This document shows positions 15,736 to 25,230 of a DNA stretch of 64,000 nt, one piece after another. The notes under the pieces are model-generated. The model searched no databases. It was given only the letters and a program-made list of their open reading frames with translations, and was not told where the DNA came from. The translations under genes and the position numbers were made by a program. This DNA comes from JAUMBM01 sp964441755 (GTDB lineage Bacteria; Bacteroidota; Bacteroidia; Chitinophagales; Saprospiraceae). Each line of letters begins with the position of its first letter. The first letter of the stretch is position 1. The DNA lies in the NCBI GenBank assembly GCA_964441755.1, contig CAYTVG010000004.1, forward strand, positions 186,001 through 250,000, written 5' to 3'.

Positions 15736-17502
15736 CTAAGCGCTGGCTGACTGTAAAAATTGCATCTCGTAAAGCTCCCTGTAACGTCCTCCCTCGTTCT
15801 TTAACAGCTGCTCATGGCTGCCAAATTCTACTACCTGCCCTTTCTCCAGCACCAGGATATTCGTAGCCTTGCGAATCGTACTCAAGCGGTGAGCAATCAC
15901 AATGGAAGTTCTTTTCTCTATCAAGGTATCAATAGCATGCTGTATGACAGACTCCGTCTCCGGATCAACTGAAGACGTGGCTTCATCCAGAATAAGAATA
16001 TCTGGCTTAAAAACTAATGCCCGCACAAATGAAATCAGCTGCCGCTGCCCCATGGAAAGGGTAGCTCCTCTCTCCATTACCTCGTAATCGTAGCCTCCCG
16101 GCAAACGCTCAATGAACTCATGTGCTCCTATCATTTTAGCAGCGTCAATGATCTCTTCTTCGCTGATTTTTTGATCCCGAAGACTAATATTCTCCTTTAC
16201 AGAGCCTCTGAATAAGAAGACATCCTGCAGGACAACAGCCAGGCGGGAGCGAAGCTCTGAAAGGTCATAATCACTGATATCTCTACCATCGACCAGAATC
16301 CTGCCTCGCTGTATATCATAGAAACGACTAATCAGACTGATAATGGTTGTTTTTCCAGACCCGGTGCTGCCTATGATCGCAAGTGTCTCCCCTGATTTGA
16401 TCTGAAAGCTTACATCTCTTAGTATCCAGTCTTCATCCTGATAAGCAAACCAAACATTCTCAAATACAATCTCCCCCTTCACACTACCAGCCAAGTGCTC
16501 CCCCGTAGTCTCAAGATCCTCACGCTGATCAAGTACCTTGAATACTCGTTCTGCCGCTACTAAACCCATTTGAAGCGTGTTAAACTTGTCAGCCAACATG
16601 CGAATAGGCCTGAAAAGCATATTTAGATAAATCGGAAAAGCTACCAAAGCCCCCAAAGTTACATTGCCACCACCAATGACATCCCGTGCACCCCACCACA
16701 CCATCAGCGCTAAGGACGCAGCAGAGATAATGTCCACCACCGGATAGAAAACAGCGTAAGCCGTTATCGAGTCAAGATGAGCCCTCGTTTGATCCCGGTT
16801 TATTTGCTTGAACTTATCCATCTCCTGACGTTCAGCATTGAATATCTGCACAATACGCATACCGGAGATACGTTCCTGCAAAAAACTGTTCATGTATTGA
16901 ACCTGCGTACGCACTTTTTGAAAGGCTGTCTTTACCCGCTCCTTAAATATATAGCTGGCAATAATGAGAAACGGCAGTGTAGTAAGACAAACAAGTGTAA
17001 GCTCCCAGCTTGTGTAAAACATGATTGCCGCTACTGCTATGAGTGACAAAATATCAGCCAAAATAGTGATAATACCCTCCCCAAAAATCGAGTTAATAGT
17101 CTCTATATCATTAATGGTACGTGTTGTCGATGCCCCTATCGGCGTCTTATCAAAATAGCGCAGCCGCAAGCTCGTAATATGGTTGAACACCCGAATTCTT
17201 AAATCCCGGATAACCGACTGCCCCAACCAACCAGAATAATACGTAAACAGGTACCGAAAAATCGTCTCTATAACCAACAGGGCTACTACCAATATTGTAA
17301 CTGCTATCAAGCCGTGGGCGTCTTCTGCAAAAACATAGTCGTCAACCATGCGCTGTATGAGCCATGGCCGGGCGATACCCAAAGGCGCTAATAATACCGC
17401 CAGACCAGCTACAAATAACAATGTACTTCTGTAGGGCTTTGCCAGCGCCACTACCCTACCCAATAAAACAATGTCCATCTGCCCCTTGGAAGAACCCGCC
17501 AT
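15736..17502 (-). CDS. ABC exporter, fused permease and ATPase (MsbA/MdlB-like)
   Basis: The 588-residue half-transporter has six N-terminal membrane helices and a C-terminal ATPase: Walker A GSTGSGKTT near 373-382, signature LSMGQRQL near 477, Walker B ILILDEATSS near 499, and an H-loop IVIAHRLST. It works as a dimer in the inner membrane. Substrate is unknown: lipid, peptide and multidrug exporters all share this plan. The frame is open to 17553; the ATG at 17502 (MAGSSKGQMD) is preferred, and MDIVLLGRVV at 17478 is also possible. No accessory gene adjoins it. Confidence 0.88.
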   Translation of the reverse strand: MAGSSKGQMDIVLLGRVVALAKPYRSTLLFVAGLAVLLAPLGIARPWLIQRMVDDYVFAEDAHGLIAVTILVVALLVIETIFRYLFTYYSGWLGQSVIRDLRIRVFNHITSLRLRYFDKTPIGASTTRTINDIETINSIFGEGIITILADILSLIAVAAIMFYTSWELTLVCLTTLPFLIIASYIFKERVKTAFQKVRTQVQYMNSFLQERISGMRIVQIFNAERQEMDKFKQINRDQTRAHLDSITAYAVFYPVVDIISAASLALMVWWGARDVIGGGNVTLGALVAFPIYLNMLFRPIRMLADKFNTLQMGLVAAERVFKVLDQREDLETTGEHLAGSVKGEIVFENVWFAYQDEDWILRDVSFQIKSGETLAIIGSTGSGKTTIISLISRFYDIQRGRILVDGRDISDYDLSELRSRLAVVLQDVFLFRGSVKENISLRDQKISEEEIIDAAKMIGAHEFIERLPGGYDYEVMERGATLSMGQRQLISFVRALVFKPDILILDEATSSVDPETESVIQHAIDTLIEKRTSIVIAHRLSTIRKATNILVLEKGQVVEFGSHEQLLKNEGGRYRELYEMQFLQSASA

Positions 17503-17645
17503 AAGTTGTTGATTTCTATCAATTGTACCTAAACAATGCAGAACAGGCACCAAAAGTTGTGTGATCTGATAAAATCATGGAGCTTTACAACAACGCCTTG
17601 TGGTGTGATGCAGGTTTTTCAGCACAGCCTGGCTACACAAATTTC

Positions 17646-18374
17646 CTAATTTGCCTTCACGTAACAGTCTCCAAAGCCTTTAGTCTCCAGCTCTCGTTCC
17701 AGACGGGCAGCAGCAGCAGAGTTGTCGAATGATCGCACCATTACCCGATAAATGCCATTGTCAGCAGATAAAACACGGGTCTGTGTATAGCCAAGTTGAC
17801 GTAGCCGACTTGCCTGACTCTCCGCATTCACCTGACTTTTGAAAGCCCCGGCGATGACCTTATAAGTTCCGCCGGATCCTGCTTGTGGCCCTATTGTAAC
17901 AGGTGCAGGCTTCGGATTGGTGCTGACCGGCGCCTCTGACGATGCAACCGTAGTTGTTTTTGCGGAGGAAGTCGTAGACGGAGATGAAGACACATTTGAT
18001 CCTCTGTCTGCTGCGGGGCGTGAGGCAGAAGGTACTGAAGCCGGTTTGGGACGTTCTGCCGGCCAGGTTTTTTCTTGCTTTGCTTTGGCTATTTCCTCTT
18101 CGGCAATTCCTGCATCTTCTGCAACAGAACCGCCCATGTCCTCTTCAAGTGCCTCAATTTCGTCCAGGTAGGCAGAAGAATCCTCACCCAACCAAGTATC
18201 CACAATCTCTTCTCCCCCCTTTTCCGGACGATCATCAACTACCTCGACCTGCGCTTTTTCACGGACGTCATCCTCATTCATCGCTTCTACCAGTTTATAT
18301 ACAAGCAAACCAAGTATGCCCATACAGAAGAACACGATGACTGCCGTCAGAATATCAAGCCGGGACCAGGACAT
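17646..18374 (-). CDS. SPOR-domain protein with single membrane anchor
   Basis: The 242-residue protein has one helix (about residues 10-30), an acidic then Ser/Thr/Pro-rich linker of roughly 130 residues, and a C-terminal SPOR domain (GTYKVIAGAFKSQVNAES, then LGYTQTRVLSADNGIYRVMVRSF, then LERELETKGFGDCYVKAN). SPOR domains bind peptidoglycan lacking stem peptides, so the protein probably localises to the division septum. The linker would span the periplasm. The gene stands alone between the ABC exporter and the stress group. Confidence 0.88.
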   Translation of the reverse strand: MSWSRLDILTAVIVFFCMGILGLLVYKLVEAMNEDDVREKAQVEVVDDRPEKGGEEIVDTWLGEDSSAYLDEIEALEEDMGGSVAEDAGIAEEEIAKAKQEKTWPAERPKPASVPSASRPAADRGSNVSSSPSTTSSAKTTTVASSEAPVSTNPKPAPVTIGPQAGSGGTYKVIAGAFKSQVNAESQASRLRQLGYTQTRVLSADNGIYRVMVRSFDNSAAAARLERELETKGFGDCYVKAN

Positions 18375-18599
18375 AGTGTGAAACTTTTCGAGTTATCAAG
18401 GAGGATATCAACCACCCGTACATGATTGTCTACCAATTGACGGGCTTACACAGATGCATTACAAAGATATAACAATTACTTGTAAAAAACCGCCCTGATC
18501 CAACAGATTATTACATTAATTAGTTGTCTCAAAAAATTTGACACGCTCCTGAATGGAGGTAGTTGCCATTCAAGATAGCTTCAATCGCCCAAAAATATT

Positions 18600-19445
18600 T
18601 TAAGCAGGCATTACCAACAGCGGAATTGCTGATTTTTCAACTAGCTGTTGAGTTGAACTCCTATGCAAAAACCGATCAATCAATCCTCTGTGTGGTCGAA
18701 TCATCACAATCAAATCCGCATCGTATGTACTCCCTGCTGAATAGATTGTATCTGCAATTTCCCCTTCTTCCCACTCATGAAAACTAAGCTGTAAAGTCGA
18801 TGCTCCTTTTTCCGTCATAAAGAGCTCCAATTCCTCAAAGCTTAGTTCGCTATCTGCATCCCCTGCCTGTTTTACATGCACACAACGAATAATCTGCCCT
18901 TGGTCTCCTAGCAATTGTTTGAGCTCCCAAAGAAGAAAAGGAGTAGATTTCGTAAGACTCGCAGCAAACAGGACGACGGTCACCGGAAGACAGACAGCCC
19001 CCTCAGGCACAACCCATACCGGACACGAAGCAACCTGAATGAGTTCAAGCGTATTGCTCCCCAAGAAGCGGTTGAGACTTTTTCCTCCCCCTCGTGCACC
19101 TATGACGATAATGTCTGCAGACTCCCTGACCGCCAGCTGTTGTATTAGCGCAACAGCCGATCCTATCTCTATCATGGATATGATCTCAACAGCTGCTGAC
19201 GGTCCGCCTGTTGCCTGCAGACGAGTGCTCAAAGCTTTCATCATTTCATCCGCACTTCGCAGCTGTAGCTGTGTGGCTGCCAATGCAGCTGTAGGCAGAT
19301 CCAGTGACTGCGTATCCGGGTATACAACATGAAGTAGCAGCAGATCAGCACCATAATGATCCGCCAACTGCCAGGCATACGTAGCGGCGTTATCTGACAA
19401 TTCGGAAAAATCAACGGGACAAAGAATTTTTTTTATCTTTTTCAT
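18600..19445 (-). CDS. Universal stress protein, tandem UspA domains
   Basis: The 281-residue protein holds two UspA-like domains. The first ends with the nucleotide-binding GARGGGKSLNRFLGSNTLELI and CPVWVVPE; the second is more divergent and ends HRGLIDRFLHRSSTQQLV. Tandem UspA proteins are typical of Bacteroidota and sit in stress or low-oxygen gene groups. The ATG at 19445 (MKKIKKILCPVDFS) fits the fold; a TTG at 19481 would overlap the upstream phosphotransferase gene by four bases and suggests coupled translation either way. Confidence 0.9.
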   Translation of the reverse strand: MKKIKKILCPVDFSELSDNAATYAWQLADHYGADLLLLHVVYPDTQSLDLPTAALAATQLQLRSADEMMKALSTRLQATGGPSAAVEIISMIEIGSAVALIQQLAVRESADIIVIGARGGGKSLNRFLGSNTLELIQVASCPVWVVPEGAVCLPVTVVLFAASLTKSTPFLLWELKQLLGDQGQIIRCVHVKQAGDADSELSFEELELFMTEKGASTLQLSFHEWEEGEIADTIYSAGSTYDADLIVMIRPHRGLIDRFLHRSSTQQLVEKSAIPLLVMPA

Positions 19446-19477
19446 TGGCTGCTCATATAGGTTGTCATTGAATACTG

Positions 19478-20581
19478 TCAATTATCATGGGCCGTTGACA
19501 GATGAAGGCTGGTGGCAATTTTCAGTTCGCTCGCATATTGCTGCATGAGCCCAAAATAACGTCTGGCTTTCTTCTGTGCCTTTTGTAAGGAATCTTCTCT
19601 GTTGTATCCTTCTACCTGAAAAAAAGAACCTTCACCGTCGGCAATTAACTGCCGCCACAGCAAAGCTGCAACTTTTAATCTTACGTTGGCTCTGTACAGC
19701 TGAAAATATAGAAGCAGAGGCGCATGAAACGGCGATTTTCGACCTTGACTTGCATACACTTCTTCATAGGCACTCCAAAGTTGCCGTTTCAGCGCTGGTT
19801 CATCAAAGAAATCAAGATCGACACTTAAAAAAGCAAGCTCATCAAGCACATCTACTCTCCTCCATGAATCATTGAATTCAATAGCGTCAAAGAAAACCAC
19901 CCTGTCCGTATAGATAAATATATTGGCAGCATGCATATCCCCGTGTCCATCTACCCGCCAGCCTTGCGCTGCACGCTTTTTTAGCAGGTTTTTCCACCCC
20001 CCCAATAGCCCCGACAGCGCACTGCGGCATTTCTTCAACCAAGCTACCGCATCGGCCCCCAACATGGCCATAAGTTCAAGCTGAACATTTTCTATATCAT
20101 CAAATTCCAGTAATAATCGAACGGAATCTAGTGGTTGCGCCACCTTTTCCGCTTTGCGATGAAAAGAGGCCAGTGCCCGGGCCACCTGAACTATTTCCTT
20201 GGTTTCAGGCCTGATAAGATGTTGCTGCAGCAGGTAGTCAAGCTGGCGCTTGTTGTCTAATCTCTTCATGTACAACGCATAATCTTCAACCGTCTCTGCA
20301 GCAGCGCCCAACACCCATCGATCTCCTTTCCTGCCAATGGGCAATACATCCAGATATACATCCTGTGTATATCGCCGATTAAGTATTAATTCACGCGTAC
20401 AATAATACCTGCGCTGCGCTCGTAAGCGATAATCTACAAAACTAAGCAATACCGGTTTCTTGATTTTAAAGGCGTACGTATCGTTCATCAGAACCCATGA
20501 CATATGCGTCTCCACCACGGTAGCCATACCTCCCGGTAGCGTGTCGCTTTGTGCCAATAAGTTAATTTCTTCCCTGGTCAT
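19478..20581 (-). CDS. APH-like phosphotransferase (aminoglycoside phosphotransferase fold)
   Basis: The 367-residue protein has a kinase-like N-terminal lobe and the catalytic loop HGDMHAANIF (213-222) followed by the metal-binding FFDAIEFND (D232), as in the APH/choline-kinase fold. Elsewhere this domain is often fused to a small P-loop kinase, giving proteins of about 520 residues annotated as bifunctional aminoglycoside phosphotransferase/ATP-binding. Here the two halves are separate genes overlapping by 20 bases. Antibiotic resistance is not implied; the substrate is unknown. Confidence 0.82.
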   Translation of the reverse strand: MTREEINLLAQSDTLPGGMATVVETHMSWVLMNDTYAFKIKKPVLLSFVDYRLRAQRRYYCTRELILNRRYTQDVYLDVLPIGRKGDRWVLGAAAETVEDYALYMKRLDNKRQLDYLLQQHLIRPETKEIVQVARALASFHRKAEKVAQPLDSVRLLLEFDDIENVQLELMAMLGADAVAWLKKCRSALSGLLGGWKNLLKKRAAQGWRVDGHGDMHAANIFIYTDRVVFFDAIEFNDSWRRVDVLDELAFLSVDLDFFDEPALKRQLWSAYEEVYASQGRKSPFHAPLLLYFQLYRANVRLKVAALLWRQLIADGEGSFFQVEGYNREDSLQKAQKKARRYFGLMQQYASELKIATSLHLSTAHDN

Positions 20582-21110
20582 GATTTTCTGGATCTATTAT
20601 ATGGTCAGCTTCGCCTATATGACTAAGCACAAGTCTGACCATCGCCGCCAATGACAATTGGTCTGATGCCAATGACAAGTGAGCCCCTTCGAAGGGTTCA
20701 AAAATTTCTTTGAGGCACAAATAGACATGGTAGTCCGCCTCACTTTCAAAAGGCCTGCCTGTCTGCATTCTCACTCGAACGACCGCATCCGCTGATGTCA
20801 TCAATATCCAGTAAACGGATACGCCCAAGGATGCTGCCATCTGCTCAAAGGCTCGTCGCCAATGCCGAAACGTAAAAGTTGCATCTGCAATAACAGTACG
20901 CCCCTCAGTTAGCGCTTGGCAACATGCATCCAGAAGCACCTGATAAACAAGCGCCTTGTCGTCATCCGAATACTTACCCTTGGATGCCAATTCCTTGCGG
21001 ACAGTGTCGCTATTGAGGTGAATCGCCCTCAGCGAGGTTGCTATAGCAGATGCCAGGGTCGATTTACCACTGGCAGGCAACCCGCTCATGAGGATCAATT
21101 TTGGAGACAT
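20562..21110 (-). CDS. Small P-loop kinase (AAA_33 / zeta-toxin-like fold)
   Basis: The 182-residue protein opens with MSGLPASGKSTLA (Walker A at residues 10-18) and continues LNSDTVRKELASKG and VIADATFTFRHWRRAF, the pattern of small sugar or nucleotide kinases of the AAA_33 family. It overlaps the following phosphotransferase gene by 20 bases. In fused homologues the phosphotransferase comes first; here the kinase is the upstream gene. Together with Hsp20 and UspA the context points to a stress role. Its substrate is unknown. Confidence 0.82.
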   Translation of the reverse strand: MSPKLILMSGLPASGKSTLASAIATSLRAIHLNSDTVRKELASKGKYSDDDKALVYQVLLDACCQALTEGRTVIADATFTFRHWRRAFEQMAASLGVSVYWILMTSADAVVRVRMQTGRPFESEADYHVYLCLKEIFEPFEGAHLSLASDQLSLAAMVRLVLSHIGEADHIIDPENHDQGRN

Positions 21111-21196
21111 AAGCTAACAGGATTTTTCATCGAGCCAAGCCTGAACCGGTCGGCTGTTCCCACAACCGGCCGGCTACAGTCCATATCAAATAATCA

Positions 21197-21643
21197 TCAA
21201 TGACTATCTACCTGTATCTGTCGCTCTTTCGTTCCTCCGACTGATTTCTTCTTGGTAAAACGAAGAGAGAGAATACCATTTTCAAGCTTAGCCGCCACTT
21301 CCTCCTGGGCTACATCAGGTGCAAGCCTGAACCACCGCTCAAATGACTCAACACCAAACTCATTCAACAGATAACGCCCCTCCTGCTTGTCGATTTTCGA
21401 TTCTCTTTTTCCTGTGATTTTCAAAAAATCACCGTCAAGCGTAATCGTCAGGTCCTCCTTTGTAAAACCCGGGACAGCCAACTCCAGCAGATAATCAGCG
21501 TCTGCCTCCGACACGTTGGCAGCTACCCTCCTGCGCGGATAACCCAATGCACTGCGACCCCAAAAATGGTCACCATCGATGTAAGGTGCGTACACCTCAC
21601 CCATCCAGTCGAAAGAATGATTGCGAATGTTAGGACGGAACAT
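21197..21643 (-). CDS. Hsp20/alpha-crystallin small heat-shock protein
   Basis: The 148-residue protein has the alpha-crystallin core: DYLLELAVPGFTKEDLTITLDGDFLKITGKRE, split here as an N-terminal strand pair, then a FERWFRLAPDV segment and the closing LENGILSLRF. It has no signal peptide, so it acts in the cytosol as an ATP-independent holdase. It is followed, 86 bases on, by the kinase and phosphotransferase pair and then UspA. No heat-shock operator was identified upstream. Confidence 0.93.
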   Translation of the reverse strand: MFRPNIRNHSFDWMGEVYAPYIDGDHFWGRSALGYPRRRVAANVSEADADYLLELAVPGFTKEDLTITLDGDFLKITGKRESKIDKQEGRYLLNEFGVESFERWFRLAPDVAQEEVAAKLENGILSLRFTKKKSVGGTKERQIQVDSH

Positions 21644-21715
21644 AAGGCAGTATTTTTGTTATACTGCAAATTAGCAGGAATCAGGCAGTATGTTGAGAAT
21701 GCTAATCACCGCTCG

Positions 21716-22021
21716 TCACTGATTTTTATCAGTTGATGCCACCCCTATCCCTCCTTTTAGATTAAAAAAGCGTGCTTCAGGCAGCTGCTGCTGCCAACGC
21801 TGTATGGCAATCTGGCTCCTAATCCCCCTTTTACAATAAACGACGATTGGCAGGCCGAGACTGAGTCTGTGCGTGTGGCGATGCAGTTCCGAAAGAGGAA
21901 CCAAGAGCCCTCCTATATTGAATTGTTCGTGTTCCTCTGGTTCTCGTATATCAATGAGCTGATACTCAGTTCCGGTCTGCTGCCAGTTTCGAAGCTCTTC
22001 GAGTGTAATTTCAGCCATCAT
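21716..22021 (-). CDS. Single-domain rhodanese-like protein
   Basis: The 101-residue protein is one rhodanese domain: LIDIREPEEHEQFNIGG, then PLSEL, then the active loop VVYCKRGIRSQ with the persulfide cysteine at residue 63. It probably carries sulfane sulfur in the cytosol. Two adjacent ATGs (22021, 22018) are possible starts. It follows DUF4230 by 13 bases and precedes Hsp20 by 72, so it may belong to either group. Confidence 0.9.
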   Translation of the reverse strand: MMAEITLEELRNWQQTGTEYQLIDIREPEEHEQFNIGGLLVPLSELHRHTHRLSLGLPIVVYCKRGIRSQIAIQRWQQQLPEARFFNLKGGIGVASTDKNQ

Positions 22022-22034
22022 ATTCTGTCAACAA

Positions 22035-22658
22035 TCAGCCCTGCAATTGGTTGGTATCATCCTCTGTAACCACCGTCCATCCCGAAGCTGCAGCAAGTCG
22101 TTCGAGCATACTAATTAATTGATTTCCCCTGGATTTGGCTTTTTCCAGCAGCCCGGACGCTGTTGCTTTCTGCCTTAGTATTTCCTTGGCATTTTTGTTC
22201 AGTTGCGTGTAATCGTCCACCTTGAATTCATTGAAAAAACTTTCTTCAAGGTTACGGTAAATTACCTGGTGGTCAACGGCCAAAATTTTGGGATCCGGCA
22301 GATTGCTAAGCCGTATTTCATGCCGACTGCTATCAATCGTGATGCTCATCTTGCTCATATCATACCCTACCAGCACTTTACCTCTTACTTCCAAAATAGC
22401 AGATCTGCTGAACGTCCAGTTCGTCGGAATTGGCAGGTATAAGGTTACGTCTTTATGATTGGTCTCGTTGTATATCTCATGAAAATACCCCTCCACGGTG
22501 ACTAGCTGCATGACCGAACGCGTCTGCTCAAGTATCACGGAGGCATCCTGCTCAATACGTTCCGGACTCTCCTTTTGAGATAACCGCCAACTAAGCCAAA
22601 AGCCAGCACCAAAGGTGCTCAGCAACAGCACAGCAATTATGATTGCACGTGTACTCAT
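22035..22658 (-). CDS. DUF4230 family membrane-anchored protein
   Basis: The 207-residue protein has one N-terminal helix (about residues 5-25) and a soluble domain of mixed alpha/beta type (VMQLVTVEGYFHEIY, then KVLVGYDMSKMSITID, then LPDPKILAVDHQVIY, then a long C-terminal helix). These features match DUF4230, whose function is unknown. Its ATG overlaps the stop of the DUF3108 gene by four bases (ATGA), so the two are coupled. The soluble part is predicted to lie outside the cytoplasm. Confidence 0.82.
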   Translation of the reverse strand: MSTRAIIIAVLLLSTFGAGFWLSWRLSQKESPERIEQDASVILEQTRSVMQLVTVEGYFHEIYNETNHKDVTLYLPIPTNWTFSRSAILEVRGKVLVGYDMSKMSITIDSSRHEIRLSNLPDPKILAVDHQVIYRNLEESFFNEFKVDDYTQLNKNAKEILRQKATASGLLEKAKSRGNQLISMLERLAAASGWTVVTEDDTNQLQG

Positions 22659-23509
22659 CTTGTATTTTTTGCGGTAAAAGGATAGCGAAGTCCTTTAGAT
22701 TCTTTGAGAATCACCTTTACAGAACCAACCGAAACCGGTGATTCTATCATGACAGGTATTTTGTTTTGATCTTGTGATACCCAGACAGTCATTTGTTGAC
22801 CTTGTTTGAAAACTTCACCGGCAATAAGCTGCGGGCTGATTTTATGCGTACGAAACGTTCCCATACCCTTCACTTCAGTCGCAGATTCCGTGCCAAGATA
22901 CACAACTGACAGCGAATGGATTTCCTTGTCAAAAAACATTTTTACCGGTATGCGCTGACCTTTGGCAAACTGATCAGCATCCAGATTGCGCATAAAATAA
23001 AATGTTGACAATAGATCATGCATGCATGCATCCAGCGTATAGGCCGATTCCACAGCTTCTTCTCTGCTTTTTCCTCGCAAAGAAACAGCGCGACGACTCT
23101 GTTGGTCGAAGGCCACGCGATCATACATACGATATCCTCCTTCGTGAATATCCCGGACAGAAAGCCGGGGAAGCAGCGTTGTTTTGTCAACATAAGCATC
23201 GAAACGATCCCGAACCTTAAAAAACCATTCGTAGGATGGATAGGTTCTGCCTACCGCGGAAAAGTGATACTCCCCTGCCGTTTCATTAATTCGAAAAGTA
23301 ACCTCTCCGGCAGAAAGCCAGACAAAATTCCAATTGTAATACACCTTGTAGGTTATTTCCTCACCTGCACTAAAGGCTACATTGGTCGTTTGACAGGGAT
23401 CGACAAAAGGTTGGTCAGGAATAAAAGCCGGATAATTCCCGGATGAAGAAAACACCACCCCACCAAACCCTGTCATCGTCATCAGTAGAAAAATGCTTCT
23501 AAGTTTCAT
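22655..23509 (-). CDS. DUF3108 family secreted protein
   Basis: The 284-residue protein has a signal peptide (from MKLRSIFLLMTMTGFGG) and the DUF3108 start AFSAGEEITYKVYYNWNFVW, then FKVRDRFDAYVDKTTLLPR and later FFDKEIHSLSVVYLGTE. DUF3108 proteins are periplasmic or outer-membrane-associated beta-rich proteins of unknown function. Possible starts are ATGs at 23530, 23518 and 23509; the last gives the cleanest signal peptide, while the first two overlap the flippase-like gene that ends at 23520. Confidence 0.85.
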   Translation of the reverse strand: MKLRSIFLLMTMTGFGGVVFSSSGNYPAFIPDQPFVDPCQTTNVAFSAGEEITYKVYYNWNFVWLSAGEVTFRINETAGEYHFSAVGRTYPSYEWFFKVRDRFDAYVDKTTLLPRLSVRDIHEGGYRMYDRVAFDQQSRRAVSLRGKSREEAVESAYTLDACMHDLLSTFYFMRNLDADQFAKGQRIPVKMFFDKEIHSLSVVYLGTESATEVKGMGTFRTHKISPQLIAGEVFKQGQQMTVWVSQDQNKIPVMIESPVSVGSVKVILKESKGLRYPFTAKNTR

Positions 23510-23519
23510 ACAACCCATG

Positions 23520-24536
23520 TTATGGTTCATTCCGCACTATGTAAAACAATCCTACCAACGAAGGAATTCCAAGGTTTATTACAAAAAGGAAAAAAGTGGC
23601 CATGAGGATAGCTACTGATGAATCTGGCTGGTCTGCCCACAACCAAATGGCCATTTCTGTACGCAACAGCAAAGCAGCTCCGTTGGGTAACGGAAAGGCA
23701 GCCTGAAGTAAATAAATGGCAGCAATGCCCGTTAATCCCCAGAATAAGGAAAGATTGACCCCAAACAAATGCAGACAAAGCCAATACTGCAGGCAATACA
23801 CACAAAACCTGGTTGCTGCTATCAGCACTGCCCACTGCACATAACTACCTTCAATATTCCTAACTAACCGCAGCTGTTTACAATAGCTCCAAAGGAAAGA
23901 AGGAATATTACGCAGCACTATTGACGGAATTTTTACCTTCAGTCGCCAACGATCCCAGCTTATGATTAGCAACCACACTCCAATAGGCCCCAAAGAGGCT
24001 AAGATGATTATAAGGCATACCTGCCAGGTCTCGTACCAACTGTTTAGTCTGCCAATCCAAAGCCACACAGCTGGCCACCCCACTACGATGAAGGCAAGCC
24101 AGGCGCAAATACTCCCCATAAAAGTACTAAGCCCTGCAGACCACCGCTGTCCTGCAGGAAGAACCCATACCCGACCTACATACTCCCCCATACGATTGGG
24201 TGTCACTACTGAAAAGCTTATCCCTGCCATCAGGCTTTTAAATAGTGGCAGCCCCTGCAGGGAAATGCCCATTCCAAGCATTAACTGCTGCCATTTTTGC
24301 GCTTCCAGCAACCAGTTTACAGGCATTAGTGCAATAGCAATCACAAACCAGTACAGTGCCTTCGGATGCCCAAATGCGGCCAGTGTGATATCTATCCAGC
24401 GAGACGGACTTGAAGGTAGGTAAAGTTGCTTGTAAAGAACCCATAACAACCAGCATACAAATATCCATTTTGCAACACGCAGGAACCATTTTGTCCCGGA
24501 AGCATCAACGGCCCATCTCATTTTGGTTGGCCACAT
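23520..24536 (-). CDS. Flippase-like membrane protein (LPG synthase TM / YbhN family)
   Basis: The 338-residue protein has about eight membrane helices with the family features: KWQQLMLGMGISL after the second helix, SVVTPNRMGEYVGR in the middle, and a C-terminal PLPNGAALLLRTEMA segment. Members resemble the membrane half of lysyl-phosphatidylglycerol synthase and are thought to move lipids or lipid-linked molecules. It heads the DUF3108-DUF4230 pair, suggesting a shared envelope task. ATGs at 24536 and 24521 are both possible starts. Confidence 0.8.
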   Translation of the reverse strand: MWPTKMRWAVDASGTKWFLRVAKWIFVCWLLWVLYKQLYLPSSPSRWIDITLAAFGHPKALYWFVIAIALMPVNWLLEAQKWQQLMLGMGISLQGLPLFKSLMAGISFSVVTPNRMGEYVGRVWVLPAGQRWSAGLSTFMGSICAWLAFIVVGWPAVWLWIGRLNSWYETWQVCLIIILASLGPIGVWLLIISWDRWRLKVKIPSIVLRNIPSFLWSYCKQLRLVRNIEGSYVQWAVLIAATRFCVYCLQYWLCLHLFGVNLSLFWGLTGIAAIYLLQAAFPLPNGAALLLRTEMAIWLWADQPDSSVAILMATFFLFVINLGIPSLVGLFYIVRNEP

Positions 24537-24670
24537 AGACTTACCCTGTTTTGTGCTGATTTGCGCCAGTCAAAAAAATTTGTTGGTTTACTAAAATTAG
24601 ACGTACTTAGCTGTTGCAAAACGATTTCGTCTAACGATACAAACTATTTACTTTGCCCCTAGCTGTCCAT

Positions 24671-25222
24671 ATGAATTATCGCTTGCTCGGTATTGACCCA
24701 GGCACTAATATTCTTGGTTTCGCACTCTTGGATGTACGAGGTCGACAGTTGAGTGTCAAAGAAATGGGTGTATTACACCTCCATCTCTTCAATTCCCACG
24801 AAGAACGACTCAAGCGAATTTTCGAGAGAATCCAACAGATCATCAAAATGCACCAGCCTCGGGAAATGGCCATCGAGGCACCTTTTTTTGGAAAAAATGC
24901 CCAGTCAATGCTCAAATTGGGTCGTGCACAGGGAGTAGCTATCGCTGCAGCTATGACCAGCGGTATCCCCATTTTCGAATATTCACCCAAATCTATCAAA
25001 CAAGCAGTAACCGGCAATGGAAATGCAGCCAAGGAACAGGTTGCTGCATTGTTAGAAACACAGCTCAAGGTTGATTTGGCAGAACATCTGTTTGATGCTA
25101 CCGATGCCCTTGCCACAGCATTCTGCCACCAGCTTCAAATCTCTGCCGGCCCGGCTAAAAAAACAGGTAAAGGCAACAGCTGGGGCGACTTTATTAAAAA
25201 TAATCCCGGTCGGTTAAAGTAG
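24671..25222 (+). CDS. ruvC: Crossover junction endodeoxyribonuclease RuvC
   Basis: The 183-residue nuclease has GIDPGTN (D9), an AIEAPFFGKN segment with the second acid, and DATDALATA with the C-terminal acids, as in RuvC. It cuts Holliday junctions made by RuvAB during recombination repair. The ATG at 24671 is preferred over an upstream TTG at 24653. A near-consensus -7 element (TTACTTTG, 24648-24655) lies just before it. The gene converges on the HIT gene with an 8-base gap. Confidence 0.95.
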   Translation: MNYRLLGIDPGTNILGFALLDVRGRQLSVKEMGVLHLHLFNSHEERLKRIFERIQQIIKMHQPREMAIEAPFFGKNAQSMLKLGRAQGVAIAAAMTSGIPIFEYSPKSIKQAVTGNGNAAKEQVAALLETQLKVDLAEHLFDATDALATAFCHQLQISAGPAKKTGKGNSWGDFIKNNPGRLK

Positions 25223-25230
25223 GAAAAGCA

